NCBI GenBank assembly: GCA_964507645.1 | Contig: CAZDPU010000013.1 | Coordinates: 1-29,671, forward strand | Reading direction: 5' to 3' | Origin: UBA6624 sp964507645 | GTDB taxonomy: Bacteria; UBP7; UBA6624 | Length of the DNA stretch: 29,671 nt | Shown here: positions 22,286-29,671 of the stretch, in pieces | Position numbering within the stretch: the stretch's first letter is position 1 | Layout of the letters: every line of letters starts with the position of its first letter | Notes under the pieces: model-generated | Seen by the model: the letters and a program-made list of their open reading frames with translations, nothing else | Told to the model about the DNA's origin: nothing | Databases searched by the model: none | Program-made: the position numbers and the translations under genes

Positions 22286-24073
22286 TTAATTCTCCATCTG
22301 TAATCGAATCAAATAATAATATCTGCCCTTCAGCTTCATGAGCTCTTCGTGTGTTCCACGTTCTTCTATTTTCCCTTGATCTATAACGAGTATTTCGTCA
22401 GCTTGTCGAACTGTTGAAAGTCTGTGAGCAATAATTATTGCCGTCCTGCCTTCAAGAAGCTTGTTGATTGCATTGTTGACAACGAGCTCCAATTCTGGAT
22501 CGATGGAGCTTGTAGCTTCGTCAAGAACTAAAACCTCAGGATCGAAAACCAAAGCCCTTGCTATAGATATCAACTGCCTTTCCCCAAGAGATAAATCTTT
22601 GCCTCCTTCTGCCAAGACAGTCTCTAATCCATCTTTCATTGACTTCATGCGTTCTTCAAATCCAAGAATTTTTATTATTTTTTCAACATTCTTCTTCGGG
22701 ATATCTTTGTGTAAACGAATATTGTCTAAAATCGACCTATTAAAAAGAGTGACTTCTTGCGGCAAGAAGGCTATTCCTTTTCTCCATGATGTTAAATTTG
22801 AATCGAAATGAGAGTGTTTTCCAGCAAATATTTCTCCTTCCTGTGGGGAGTAGTAAGCCATCAAGAGCTTTACCAAGGTTGTTTTTCCAGATCCCGTAGA
22901 ACCCACAATAGCCATTTTTTTGCCCTTGTTGAGCGCAAAGTCTATTCCATTAACAACAGTTTTGTCTTCAGTGTATCCGAAAACAAGATTTTCCGCTTTG
23001 AAATCCCCTTCCAGGGGCCATGGGTTAATCTGTTCTTTTGAATGATTCCATTCATCTGGTTCGTCTATATTCATCAACCAATGTACTTTGCCTACTGCTG
23101 CGAGACTGCTTTGGATTAAGTGGATTTTATGAGCAATGTCATGCATTGGCTGATAAAGAGATTTCGTATAAGTCAGCATTGCTATCAAGATTCCGACTGT
23201 AATTCCAGAATCTGCATTTACAAGTGGTATCCCCTTTAAAAACAAAGTAGCCATCGAAGAGTAGAAACACAAGGATACAAATGGATCAAAAAGACTGAAG
23301 GATTTGATGCTGTCCATGTGCGCAACATACGTTTTTTGATTTAAGTCTAAATATTTTTCATCAGTTTCTTTTTCTGAATTAAAAGCTCTTAAAAGCCCTA
23401 GCCCCCTTAGTATTTCATTGAGGGATATTATCATTTCGGTTGACCTATTTCTAATTATGTCAAAAAGCTTAAAAACCCAACGAGAAAAGGTTGGCATCAC
23501 TGCCACTATTATGGGTAAAGGAATAAGCACCCAGAATGCGACAGATGGCGCAATTTTAATCATTGCGACGGTTACCCCGACAATTAAGAAAAGATCACTA
23601 ACAAGGGTGGTTAATACTTGTGTGAAGAGGTCACTTATCGCCTGAACATCATTACTGATCCTGTGAACTATAACGCCTACAGGAGTTTTTTCAAAAAATG
23701 AAACTTTCAAACCAACTAAACGATTAAATAAATCTCTTCTCAATTCATACATCACTTCATGAGCCAACCTTCCGAGGCTTCGTGTTGTCCACCAACTCAA
23801 ATAAAAAGCCAACAAGACCAACATCAGATATTTCAGTCCGATTGTTAGTATTTCGCTGCTTGAAGCATCCACCCCAGCAACCAAATGCCTATCAATCAAC
23901 TCTCTTATAAGGAGAGGTTGGAAGACTGTTGTTGAAACAAGTGCTGCCAACGCAAGCATTACTCCTGTTATTTTCTTCTTGTGATGCTTGACCCTTTTCC
24001 AAAGCCAATTCAAAAGAGTCATTTGTGGGACTGCAGGAACATCTCCTGTGTCAATTGTGCTCATGCCTCTCAT
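22286..24073 (-). CDS. mdlB: ABC exporter half-transporter, MdlB-like (catalytic partner)
   Basis: 595 residues: six membrane spans (~35-320) fused to a nucleotide-binding domain. Walker A GSTGSGKT is at 391-398, Q-loop Gln439, signature LSLGERQL at 494-501 (LSGGQ normally), Walker B VLVLDEATSS with catalytic Glu519, and H-loop His550. The altered signature and intact Glu are the MdlB pattern. The start ATG at 24073 directly follows the TAA of the partner gene (TAAATG), with GGGAG nine bases upstream. The pair should form a heterodimer. The substrate is unknown; E. coli MdlAB is only loosely defined as a multidrug-like exporter. Confidence 0.92.
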   Translation of the reverse strand: MRGMSTIDTGDVPAVPQMTLLNWLWKRVKHHKKKITGVMLALAALVSTTVFQPLLIRELIDRHLVAGVDASSSEILTIGLKYLMLVLLAFYLSWWTTRSLGRLAHEVMYELRRDLFNRLVGLKVSFFEKTPVGVIVHRISNDVQAISDLFTQVLTTLVSDLFLIVGVTVAMIKIAPSVAFWVLIPLPIIVAVMPTFSRWVFKLFDIIRNRSTEMIISLNEILRGLGLLRAFNSEKETDEKYLDLNQKTYVAHMDSIKSFSLFDPFVSLCFYSSMATLFLKGIPLVNADSGITVGILIAMLTYTKSLYQPMHDIAHKIHLIQSSLAAVGKVHWLMNIDEPDEWNHSKEQINPWPLEGDFKAENLVFGYTEDKTVVNGIDFALNKGKKMAIVGSTGSGKTTLVKLLMAYYSPQEGEIFAGKHSHFDSNLTSWRKGIAFLPQEVTLFNRSILDNIRLHKDIPKKNVEKIIKILGFEERMKSMKDGLETVLAEGGKDLSLGERQLISIARALVFDPEVLVLDEATSSIDPELELVVNNAINKLLEGRTAIIIAHRLSTVRQADEILVIDQGKIEERGTHEELMKLKGRYYYLIRLQMEN

Positions 24074-25816
24074 TTAGCCATTCTCCCCTTGGCTAAGCTC
24101 CCACATTCGAGCAAATATCTTATTTTCCTTGAGTAATTTTTCAGGCTTTTCACAAGCTTCCATTTCTCCGTTTTTAGAAAGTAAAAGAACTTTGTCGAAT
24201 GAAAAAATAGAAGATATTCTGTGTGTAGAAACGACAACTGTCTTATCTTGAATAACGTCAATCAGGTTAATTAAGATCTTTGATTCAGTCTCTGCATCAA
24301 CGGCACTTAAAGCATCATCAAGCAAGATAAGCTTCCTGTCTTGACATATTGCCCTGGCAAGAGCAAGTCTTTGCCTTTGCCCTCCCGATAAGGAAATTCC
24401 TCTTTCCCCGACTTTTGAATCAAGTTTCCCCGACATCTTTTTTACATCATCCTCCAAAGCCGCTATCTTCAAAGCTTCCCATAACTTGTCATCCTTTATG
24501 CGCTTTCCTAGATCCAAGTTGTACCTAATTGTTTCAGAAAAGGTAACTGGGTCTTGTGGAGACCATGCAATTGAGCTTCTCCAAAGATCTTTGTTTATTT
24601 TTTCTATGCTTTGATCATTAACAAAAACAGTTTCCTTATCTGCAGAGTAAAGAGCAGTGATTAATTTGAAAATTGTAGATTTCCCACACCCTGTTGGGCC
24701 AACGATAGCTAACTTTTCTCCCTCTTTGAGGGCAAAAGATATCTTACTTAAAACCTTGTTTTCCTTCGAGTACATAAAAGACATATCCCTGAATTCAATA
24801 TCTAGAGTTTCTGGTTTGAAGCCCTTTGGCCTTGGCTCTTGTGGCTCGTCAATCATTTCTTGAATCCTCACCAAACTCGCTGTCCCCCTTTGATAAAGGT
24901 TGACCATAAATCCAAGTGCCATAAAAGGCCAAACAAGATAATTAAAGTATTGCAAGAAAGCAGCTAAGTCACCAACTGTCAAATCTCCAGAAACAACCCT
25001 ACCCCCACCATAGATTATCAAGACCGTAATTCCTATTCCAGCAGCAACTCTAAAAACAGGTTCAAACCAAGCATCTAGATTCGCAAGCTTGAATCCCTCA
25101 ACCCTTACATCATCTGCTTTTGATGTTAAAAGCTTTGCCTCTCCAAACTCTTGGCGAAAACCTTTCAGTGCAAGTATCCCCCCTGCAGCTTGCTCAACAT
25201 GGGCTGAAAGTTTGCTAAAAGCTGCCTGAACTAATTTAAACTGCTTGTGAAAAGCTTGCCCCATATATCTTGTAAAAACCACTATCAAAGGGAATGGCAC
25301 CAATACTGCAAGGGTTAAATGCCAGTCTAGCCAAAACATAAAACCAATAGTTAAAACCCCCCAGACAAGACCGTCAAAAGCGCAAATAACCAAGATGCCG
25401 GACATGTTTCTTACAGCCTCGATATCATTGCTGGCTCTTCCCATCAAATCTCCAATCTGAACCTTGTCGTAAAACTTCATTGGTACCCCGGTTAGTCTCC
25501 GATAAAGTTTTTCCCTCAAGTCCCTCTCAACCTTCCTTGATGCGCCAAAAATCAAAACCCTCCAAGAGTACCTAAGAACGAGGGTGGCTGCTCCCGCAAT
25601 GAAAAAAACCCAGAAGACTTGTGTTGTTGCTTCTGAATTCCAACTGCCTTGTTCAATCCTGTCAACAACCTCTTTTGTCACAAGGGGAAGCAAAACCTGT
25701 ATTACGTCAAGAATCAAAAGTATAAAAACACCGAAAGAAAGAGGTTTCCAATGAGGTTTTAACAAATTTATGAAAATTTTTAGCCGATTATCTTGTTTTT
25801 CTTTACTTGAATTCAT
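24074..25816 (-). CDS. mdlA: ABC exporter half-transporter, MdlA-like (degenerate Walker B)
   Basis: About 580 residues: six membrane spans (~25-310) and a nucleotide-binding domain. Walker A GPTGCGKS is at 373-380, the Q-loop is in WSPQDP, the canonical signature LSGGQRQR at 476-483, and the H-loop His at 532. Walker B is LILLDDALSAVD, with Asp501 where the catalytic Glu should be; this is the MdlA/TM287-type degeneracy. In such heterodimers one composite ATP site hydrolyses and the other mainly binds ATP. The start is either ATG at 25816, used here, or GTG at 25828; neither has a good Shine-Dalgarno sequence. It is cotranscribed with the MdlB-like gene and diverges from the malic enzyme gene. 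Confidence 0.92.
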   Translation of the reverse strand: MNSSKEKQDNRLKIFINLLKPHWKPLSFGVFILLILDVIQVLLPLVTKEVVDRIEQGSWNSEATTQVFWVFFIAGAATLVLRYSWRVLIFGASRKVERDLREKLYRRLTGVPMKFYDKVQIGDLMGRASNDIEAVRNMSGILVICAFDGLVWGVLTIGFMFWLDWHLTLAVLVPFPLIVVFTRYMGQAFHKQFKLVQAAFSKLSAHVEQAAGGILALKGFRQEFGEAKLLTSKADDVRVEGFKLANLDAWFEPVFRVAAGIGITVLIIYGGGRVVSGDLTVGDLAAFLQYFNYLVWPFMALGFMVNLYQRGTASLVRIQEMIDEPQEPRPKGFKPETLDIEFRDMSFMYSKENKVLSKISFALKEGEKLAIVGPTGCGKSTIFKLITALYSADKETVFVNDQSIEKINKDLWRSSIAWSPQDPVTFSETIRYNLDLGKRIKDDKLWEALKIAALEDDVKKMSGKLDSKVGERGISLSGGQRQRLALARAICQDRKLILLDDALSAVDAETESKILINLIDVIQDKTVVVSTHRISSIFSFDKVLLLSKNGEMEACEKPEKLLKENKIFARMWELSQGENG

Positions 25817-25869
25817 TTTCTTTAACACTTTAACTATTAATCATATTACTAATAATAGAATTGGCAATC
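25817..25869. other. Divergent spacer between the ABC exporter and malic enzyme genes
   Basis: About 53 very AT-rich bases hold both start regions. An imperfect palindromic run ATTAATCATATTACTAAT lies near 25837-25854 and could be an operator or simply AT richness. No -35 element is clear on either strand. Confidence 0.3.
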
Positions 25870-28131
25870 ATGTCTCTAAAAGACGAGGCCTTAAATTATC
25901 ACGAAAACCCGAAGCCGGGAAAAACAGAGATAAAACTTACCAAACCCTGCTTAACGCAAGATGACCTGACTCTCGCTTATTCTCCTGGAGTTGCTGAACC
26001 ATGCCTTGAAATACATCGTAATCAGCAGGATGTCTACAAATACACGAACAAGGCAAATTTGGTTGCAGTTCTTTCAAACGGAACTGCTGTATTGGGCCTT
26101 GGAAACATAGGACCTGAAGCATTCAAGCCTGTTGGCGAGGGAAAGGCGGTTTTGTTTAAGAAATTTGCAAATGTTGATGCCTTTGATATTGAAATAAACT
26201 CAAAAACTTCAGAAGAGGTAATAAATGTAGCTCAAGCACTTGAGCCAACCTTTGGTGGAATAAACCTTGAGGACATCAAGGCACCTGAATGTTTTGAAAT
26301 TGAGGAAACACTAAAAGAAAAATTAAACATTCCTGTATTCCATGATGATCAATGGGGGACTGCGATAATCACGGGAGCTGCAATGATTAACTCCCTTCTG
26401 CTAACAAATAGAAAATGGGATGATTTAACAACTGTTATATCTGGAGCTGGAGCTGCCGGAATTGCAATGGGAAGACTGTTGTGCCATCTTGGACACAAAA
26501 GAGAAAACATCCTACTTGTTGATTCAAGAGGTGTTGCTTACTCTGGAAGAAAGGACGGAATGAATAAATACAAGGAAGAATTTGCAGCAAAGACAGATAA
26601 AAGAACTTTAGCTGATGCTTTGGATGGGGCTGATTGCTTCCTGGGTGTTTCTGTTAAAGACACTGTCACCCCAGAAATGATAAAAAAAATGAACAAAAAC
26701 CCAATCATTTTTGCGATGGCAAATCCAGATCCTGAAATTCCTTACAACCTGGCCAAAGAAACAAGACCAGATGCAATTGTTGGGACTGGAAGGTCTGACT
26801 TTCCAAATCAAGTTAACAATGTTCTGGGTTTCCCTTTTATATTCAGGGGAGCTTTGGATGTAGCTGCAAAAGCTATTAATGACGAAATGATGGTTGCTGC
26901 TAGTGAGGCTCTTGCTGAGTTGGCAAGAAGCTCTGTTACAAAAGAGGTTAAAGATGCTTACGGGATGGCAGACCTTGCTTTTGGTCCTGATTATGTTATC
27001 CCAAAGCCAACAGATAGAAGAGTTCTCTATCATGTTGCTCCCGCAGTTGCAAGAGCTGCGATAAAAACAAAAGTTGCAAGAAAGAAAATCGATATTGACA
27101 CTTACGGTTATATGCTGCAAAGAAAAATTGAGCCGAGCAGAAGGATACTCAAACCAATATTCAAACATGCGGCAAGAAAGGGAAGGAAGATAATTTTCCC
27201 TGAAGGGGAAGAGCCTATCATCCTGCAAGCAGCCGAAATACTCCTTGGAGACGCTTTAGCGAAACCGGTTCTGGTTGGAAATACAAAAAAAATTCAACTA
27301 GCGGCAGAAAAGTCAAAGGTTGACATATCGGCAATGGAAATCCTTGACCCACAAAAGCATCCTGACAAAAAAGAATATGCAAAAAAATACCTTGCATTGA
27401 GGAGAAGAAAAGGCTTAACGAAAAAAGAAGCTGACAAGAGGATAAAAAGACCAGTGATATTTAGTGCCATGCATTTGCATTTAGGAAATGCCCATGGAAT
27501 GGTTGTTGGACAAAATCTCTACTACAGGCACTCATTGATCCCATTGTTTCAAATACTCCCCACTGCAAAGAACGTCAAGCATGCAATAGGCGCTTATATC
27601 ATTATCCCTAATAATGAAAATATATCCCCCATAGTCTTGGGTGATGCAACTATAGGGATAAAACCCACAAAGGGAGAATTGGCCGAATCTGGAAAACTTC
27701 TTTCAGATCTGGCTGAATCAATTGGCTTAGATCCTGTTGTTGCATTTTTAAGTCATGCAAGTTTTGGATCAAGCCCTGACGAAGAAGCTGCCAGGGTTCA
27801 AGCAGCGTTGAGGATTTTCAGGGACAAATGGCCTGAGATTCCTGCTGATGGAGAAATGCAAGCAGATGTTGCCTTGAATACAAAAATCATCAAAAAGACA
27901 TACCCTTTCTCCCCTTTGGCAAACGAGTCTAGGGTAAATGTTTTAGTATGTCCTGATTTGGATAGTGCTAATATTTCATATAAGTTATTACAATCATTGG
28001 GAGAGGCGCATTTGGTTGGACCAATATTGTTAGGAATGAAACATGCTGTTCATGTTCTTGAAAGGCATTGCGGAGTAGGACAGGTAGTTGAACTTGCCAC
28101 TCTGGCAGCAGCACAGGAATATGAGCAATAA
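25870..28131 (+). CDS. maeB: NADP-type malic enzyme with C-terminal phosphotransacetylase-like domain
   Basis: 753 residues from the ATG at 25870; a TTG nine bases upstream in frame is less likely. Malic enzyme converts malate to pyruvate and CO2 with reduction of NAD(P). The first ~420 residues contain LAYSPGVAEPC, GLGNIGPEAFKPVGEGKAVL, KKFANVDAFDIEI with metal-binding acids, and HDDQWGTA. The dinucleotide fold is SGAGAAGIAMG, and IFAMANPDPEI follows. From ~427 on, KIIFPEGEEPIILQAAEIL opens a PTA-like domain running to the C-terminus. In MaeB enzymes this domain lacks known transferase activity and is linked to acetyl-CoA control. It provides pyruvate and NADPH. It overlaps the next gene by 11 bases. 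Confidence 0.97.
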   Translation: MSLKDEALNYHENPKPGKTEIKLTKPCLTQDDLTLAYSPGVAEPCLEIHRNQQDVYKYTNKANLVAVLSNGTAVLGLGNIGPEAFKPVGEGKAVLFKKFANVDAFDIEINSKTSEEVINVAQALEPTFGGINLEDIKAPECFEIEETLKEKLNIPVFHDDQWGTAIITGAAMINSLLLTNRKWDDLTTVISGAGAAGIAMGRLLCHLGHKRENILLVDSRGVAYSGRKDGMNKYKEEFAAKTDKRTLADALDGADCFLGVSVKDTVTPEMIKKMNKNPIIFAMANPDPEIPYNLAKETRPDAIVGTGRSDFPNQVNNVLGFPFIFRGALDVAAKAINDEMMVAASEALAELARSSVTKEVKDAYGMADLAFGPDYVIPKPTDRRVLYHVAPAVARAAIKTKVARKKIDIDTYGYMLQRKIEPSRRILKPIFKHAARKGRKIIFPEGEEPIILQAAEILLGDALAKPVLVGNTKKIQLAAEKSKVDISAMEILDPQKHPDKKEYAKKYLALRRRKGLTKKEADKRIKRPVIFSAMHLHLGNAHGMVVGQNLYYRHSLIPLFQILPTAKNVKHAIGAYIIIPNNENISPIVLGDATIGIKPTKGELAESGKLLSDLAESIGLDPVVAFLSHASFGSSPDEEAARVQAALRIFRDKWPEIPADGEMQADVALNTKIIKKTYPFSPLANESRVNVLVCPDLDSANISYKLLQSLGEAHLVGPILLGMKHAVHVLERHCGVGQVVELATLAAAQEYEQ

Positions 28132-28642
28132 AAAAGACAAGTCCCTTAACGAACAGTTAACCCTTACAAAAGAATTGCTTCTAACTGCTGAAAAGGGAGA
28201 TGGTGAAGCTAGAGAAAAGTCTCTTGGTCAGGTTTTGGAAATATCAAAAAACCTAACTGAAGAAAACCCGAAATCCTCTCAAGCTTGGCTTATTTTGGCA
28301 TTAGCTGAATACTGGTCAAATTCACTTTCCGCAAAAGAGAGCTTTGAAACAGCTTTAGGGCTTTTAAAGAAATCTGAAACAGGAGAAAAGATAACATGTT
28401 TGTACCATATAGGGAAACTCAACCTTGCTAAAGGCGACTTTAAAAATTCTGAAAAATCATTCAAAAAGGTCCTCAAGATGACTCCTAACCATATTCACAC
28501 ACTTCACGACCTCTCTATCGTTTATGCAAAAACAGAAAGAACAAAAGAGGCTATCAAATGTTTAAAGATGGTCATTAAAGAAGATTCCGACTTTCCGGGA
28601 GCTGCAGAAAACCTAAGTGTTTTATTGTTTCATGAAGAATAA
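28121..28642 (+). CDS. TPR-repeat protein
   Basis: 173 residues from the ATG at 28121; the frame also opens at TTG 28088, but that lies deep inside maeB. AGGA sits just before the ATG. After an N-terminal helix come three to four tetratricopeptide-like helix pairs: AWLILALAEYWSNSLSAKES, then LYHIGKLNLAKGDFKNSEKS, then LHDLSIVYAKTERTKEAIKC, each followed by a hydrophobic B helix. No signal peptide is visible, so it is probably cytoplasmic. TPRs mediate protein contacts, and the partner is unknown. The start overlaps the maeB stop by 11 bases and its own stop overlaps the next start by 11 bases. Confidence 0.85.
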   Translation: MSNKKDKSLNEQLTLTKELLLTAEKGDGEAREKSLGQVLEISKNLTEENPKSSQAWLILALAEYWSNSLSAKESFETALGLLKKSETGEKITCLYHIGKLNLAKGDFKNSEKSFKKVLKMTPNHIHTLHDLSIVYAKTERTKEAIKCLKMVIKEDSDFPGAAENLSVLLFHEE

Positions 28643-29267
28643 ATCAAAAATTTCAAAAAAAAGCCTTGAACAACTCGAGGATTTTCAAATTCACTGGAAA
28701 CGAATCAGGACCATATCAGAACCCTGGATACTGTGCGCAGGAGCACATGACATGCCTGAGATGAATCCTGATGAAGAGGATTCTTTTATAAAGGAAAAGG
28801 AGTGGATTGCAAAAAACCTCATCCCAGTTTCTCTAACAATAGGGAGAAGTGAAGAAAGAGCTAGCGTTGTTGCAAAAGGGATAAAACAACTTTTAGACAT
28901 GGCAACAAGCTTAAGGGACTTGGGAAAATCCCCTAATAAAAAGAAAAATTTTCAAGCACAGTGGAACTACACAAATAACAGAATCGGGGTTACCCTCTCC
29001 ATGTTTGAAAAGGGAGCAGATGTTAAAAAAATAAAAAAACAAGAAGAAGCACTTTACCCGAACACAGCAAGAAAAAAAGATGAAAAAATTGGCAAAAAAA
29101 TCCTCATGTCTCTGATTTACCTTCTCGCATTTTGGAAACTCTTGGACATCGCTTACACAACAATCCAAATTGCCAAATATGGAGAAAGCTGTGCAACATA
29201 CAAAAACTCAGGAGAAAAATCAGTCAAAACAGACTGTTTGCCAAACTTTATTCCCTTTTGGGATTAG
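28632..29267 (+). CDS. Unknown protein with one membrane span near the C-terminus
   Basis: 211 residues from the ATG at 28632. The family is not recognised. The first ~150 residues are soluble and strongly charged, with an SEPWILCAGAHDMPEMNPDE segment and a Lys-rich stretch (KKIKKQEEALYPNTARKKDE). One hydrophobic span, ILMSLIYLLAFWKLLDIAY, follows near 160-180. A short tail with two Cys residues (ESCATYKN, TDCLPNF) ends the protein and would lie outside the cytoplasm if positive-inside holds. Coupled by overlap to the TPR gene and followed by a glycosyltransferase gene 15 bases on, so a role with surface carbohydrate is possible but unproven. Confidence 0.7.
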   Translation: MKNKSKISKKSLEQLEDFQIHWKRIRTISEPWILCAGAHDMPEMNPDEEDSFIKEKEWIAKNLIPVSLTIGRSEERASVVAKGIKQLLDMATSLRDLGKSPNKKKNFQAQWNYTNNRIGVTLSMFEKGADVKKIKKQEEALYPNTARKKDEKIGKKILMSLIYLLAFWKLLDIAYTTIQIAKYGESCATYKNSGEKSVKTDCLPNFIPFWD

Positions 29268-29282
29268 TTTTAAAGGATTTCC

Positions 29283-29671
29283 ATGATCACCAAAGTTGAA
29301 GATTACAGCTTTAAAGTCCAGGACTTAAATTTAGAGAAAAGAAAAAAAGGACTCAGCATGTTTATCAGAACCAGGAATGGTGAAGATTTTCTTGAAGAGG
29401 CCATTGAAAGCCATATCGAATTCCTTGATGAATTGGTGGTTGTCTATAACAGATGCACAGATGGCACTGAAAAAATACTAAAAAAACTCATGAAAAAACA
29501 CGAAAAAATCAAGGCGTTTGATTATGTGCCTAAGGTTTACCCTCCGGGAAGTAAGAAACACATTGAACTACCTCCTGATTCAAAAAACAGTCTTGTCAAT
29601 TACTACAATTTTGCATTAACCCGGACAACCAAGACGGTTGTGGCGAAGCTTGATGATGACCATATAGGTTT
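29283..29671 (+). CDS. GT-A type glycosyltransferase, N-terminal part (cut by right edge)
   Basis: The frame opens at the ATG at 29283, with AAGGA five bases upstream, and continues past the right end (129 residues visible). GLSMFIRTRNGEDFLEEAIE resembles the first strand and helix of GT2-like enzymes. ELVVVYNRCTDGTEKIL is the usual second strand and turn, where Asn-x-x-Asp-Gly replaces the commoner DNGSTDGT. AKLDDDHIG supplies a DDD (DxD-like) metal and nucleotide-sugar motif near residues 123-125. The sugar and acceptor are unknown. It is the fourth gene of the maeB transcription unit. Confidence 0.82.
   Translation, partial: MITKVEDYSFKVQDLNLEKRKKGLSMFIRTRNGEDFLEEAIESHIEFLDELVVVYNRCTDGTEKILKKLMKKHEKIKAFDYVPKVYPPGSKKHIELPPDSKNSLVNYYNFALTRTTKTVVAKLDDDHIG

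Noticed and set aside
26608..27228. Long open frame on the minus strand inside maeB (206 codons)
   Set aside because: It is antisense to the well-conserved malic enzyme/PTA coding region, with Ser/Cys/Phe-rich composition and no recognisable motif.
1..29671. CRISPR arrays, IS elements, prophage genes, rRNA and attachment sites
   Set aside because: No spaced direct repeats, transposase or integrase motifs, or rRNA-like sequence were seen; neither tRNA is flanked by an integrase gene or a repeated 3' end.

Overview
The window is a densely packed stretch of bacterial chromosome. Genes and tRNAs cover roughly 98-99% of it by my count. No gap reaches 300 bases; the largest is 115 bases, upstream of gyrA. 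I see no phage genes, transposase, IS ends, CRISPR array or rRNA. Base composition is AT-rich by eye (not computed). The organism is a bacterium, not an archaeon: it has RF1 (prfA), zinc-type L31, PrmC and GyrA. It is an aerobe, because it encodes a complete caa3-type haem-copper oxidase with its assembly factors. Short spacers, overlapping genes and many TTG starts suggest a streamlined genome. I cannot name a phylum from sequence alone; an uncultivated aquatic lineage is a guess.

Layout. (1) 1-6333, minus strand: a GT-C type membrane glycosyltransferase, tRNA-Gln(UUG), a TauE/SafE-family exporter, a TolB-like beta-propeller protein, then the translation cluster rpmE-prfA-prmC-tsaC and the start of an unknown gene cut by the left edge. 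Junctions are tight (ATGA overlaps, 1-3 nt gaps), so this is probably one long transcription unit with a tRNA inside it. (2) 6402-8077: a short-chain dehydrogenase facing a NanK-like ROK sugar kinase, with overlapping stop codons. (3) 8141-11179: a 1012-residue protein that joins an undescribed Cys/His-rich N-terminal domain to a complete S9A prolyl oligopeptidase. (4) 11169-18143, minus strand: ctaA-ctaB-ctaC-ctaD-ctaE-ctaF-ctaG, with a Sco1 copper chaperone diverging from ctaA. Subunit II carries a C-terminal haem c domain. The subunit IV-like protein carries a C-terminal azurin-like type 1 copper domain, the most striking feature of the window. (5) 18806-25816: a small unknown gene, gyrA with an unusual C-terminal domain, tRNA-Leu(UAG), and an MdlA/MdlB-like heterodimeric ABC exporter. 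(6) 25870-29671, plus strand: malic enzyme with a phosphotransacetylase-like tail, a TPR protein, an unknown single-span membrane protein, and a GT-A glycosyltransferase cut by the right edge.

How the genes work together. The cta block should supply everything from haem O/A synthesis (CtaB, CtaA) and copper delivery (Sco1 for CuA, CtaG for CuB) to the structural subunits. Because haem c and type 1 copper are both covalently attached, the complex may carry its own electron-entry relay. In the rpmE-prfA-prmC-tsaC cluster, PrmC methylates the GGQ glutamine of the RF1 encoded just upstream, and TsaC feeds the t6A tRNA modification pathway. The two ABC half-transporters complement each other at the level of individual motifs.
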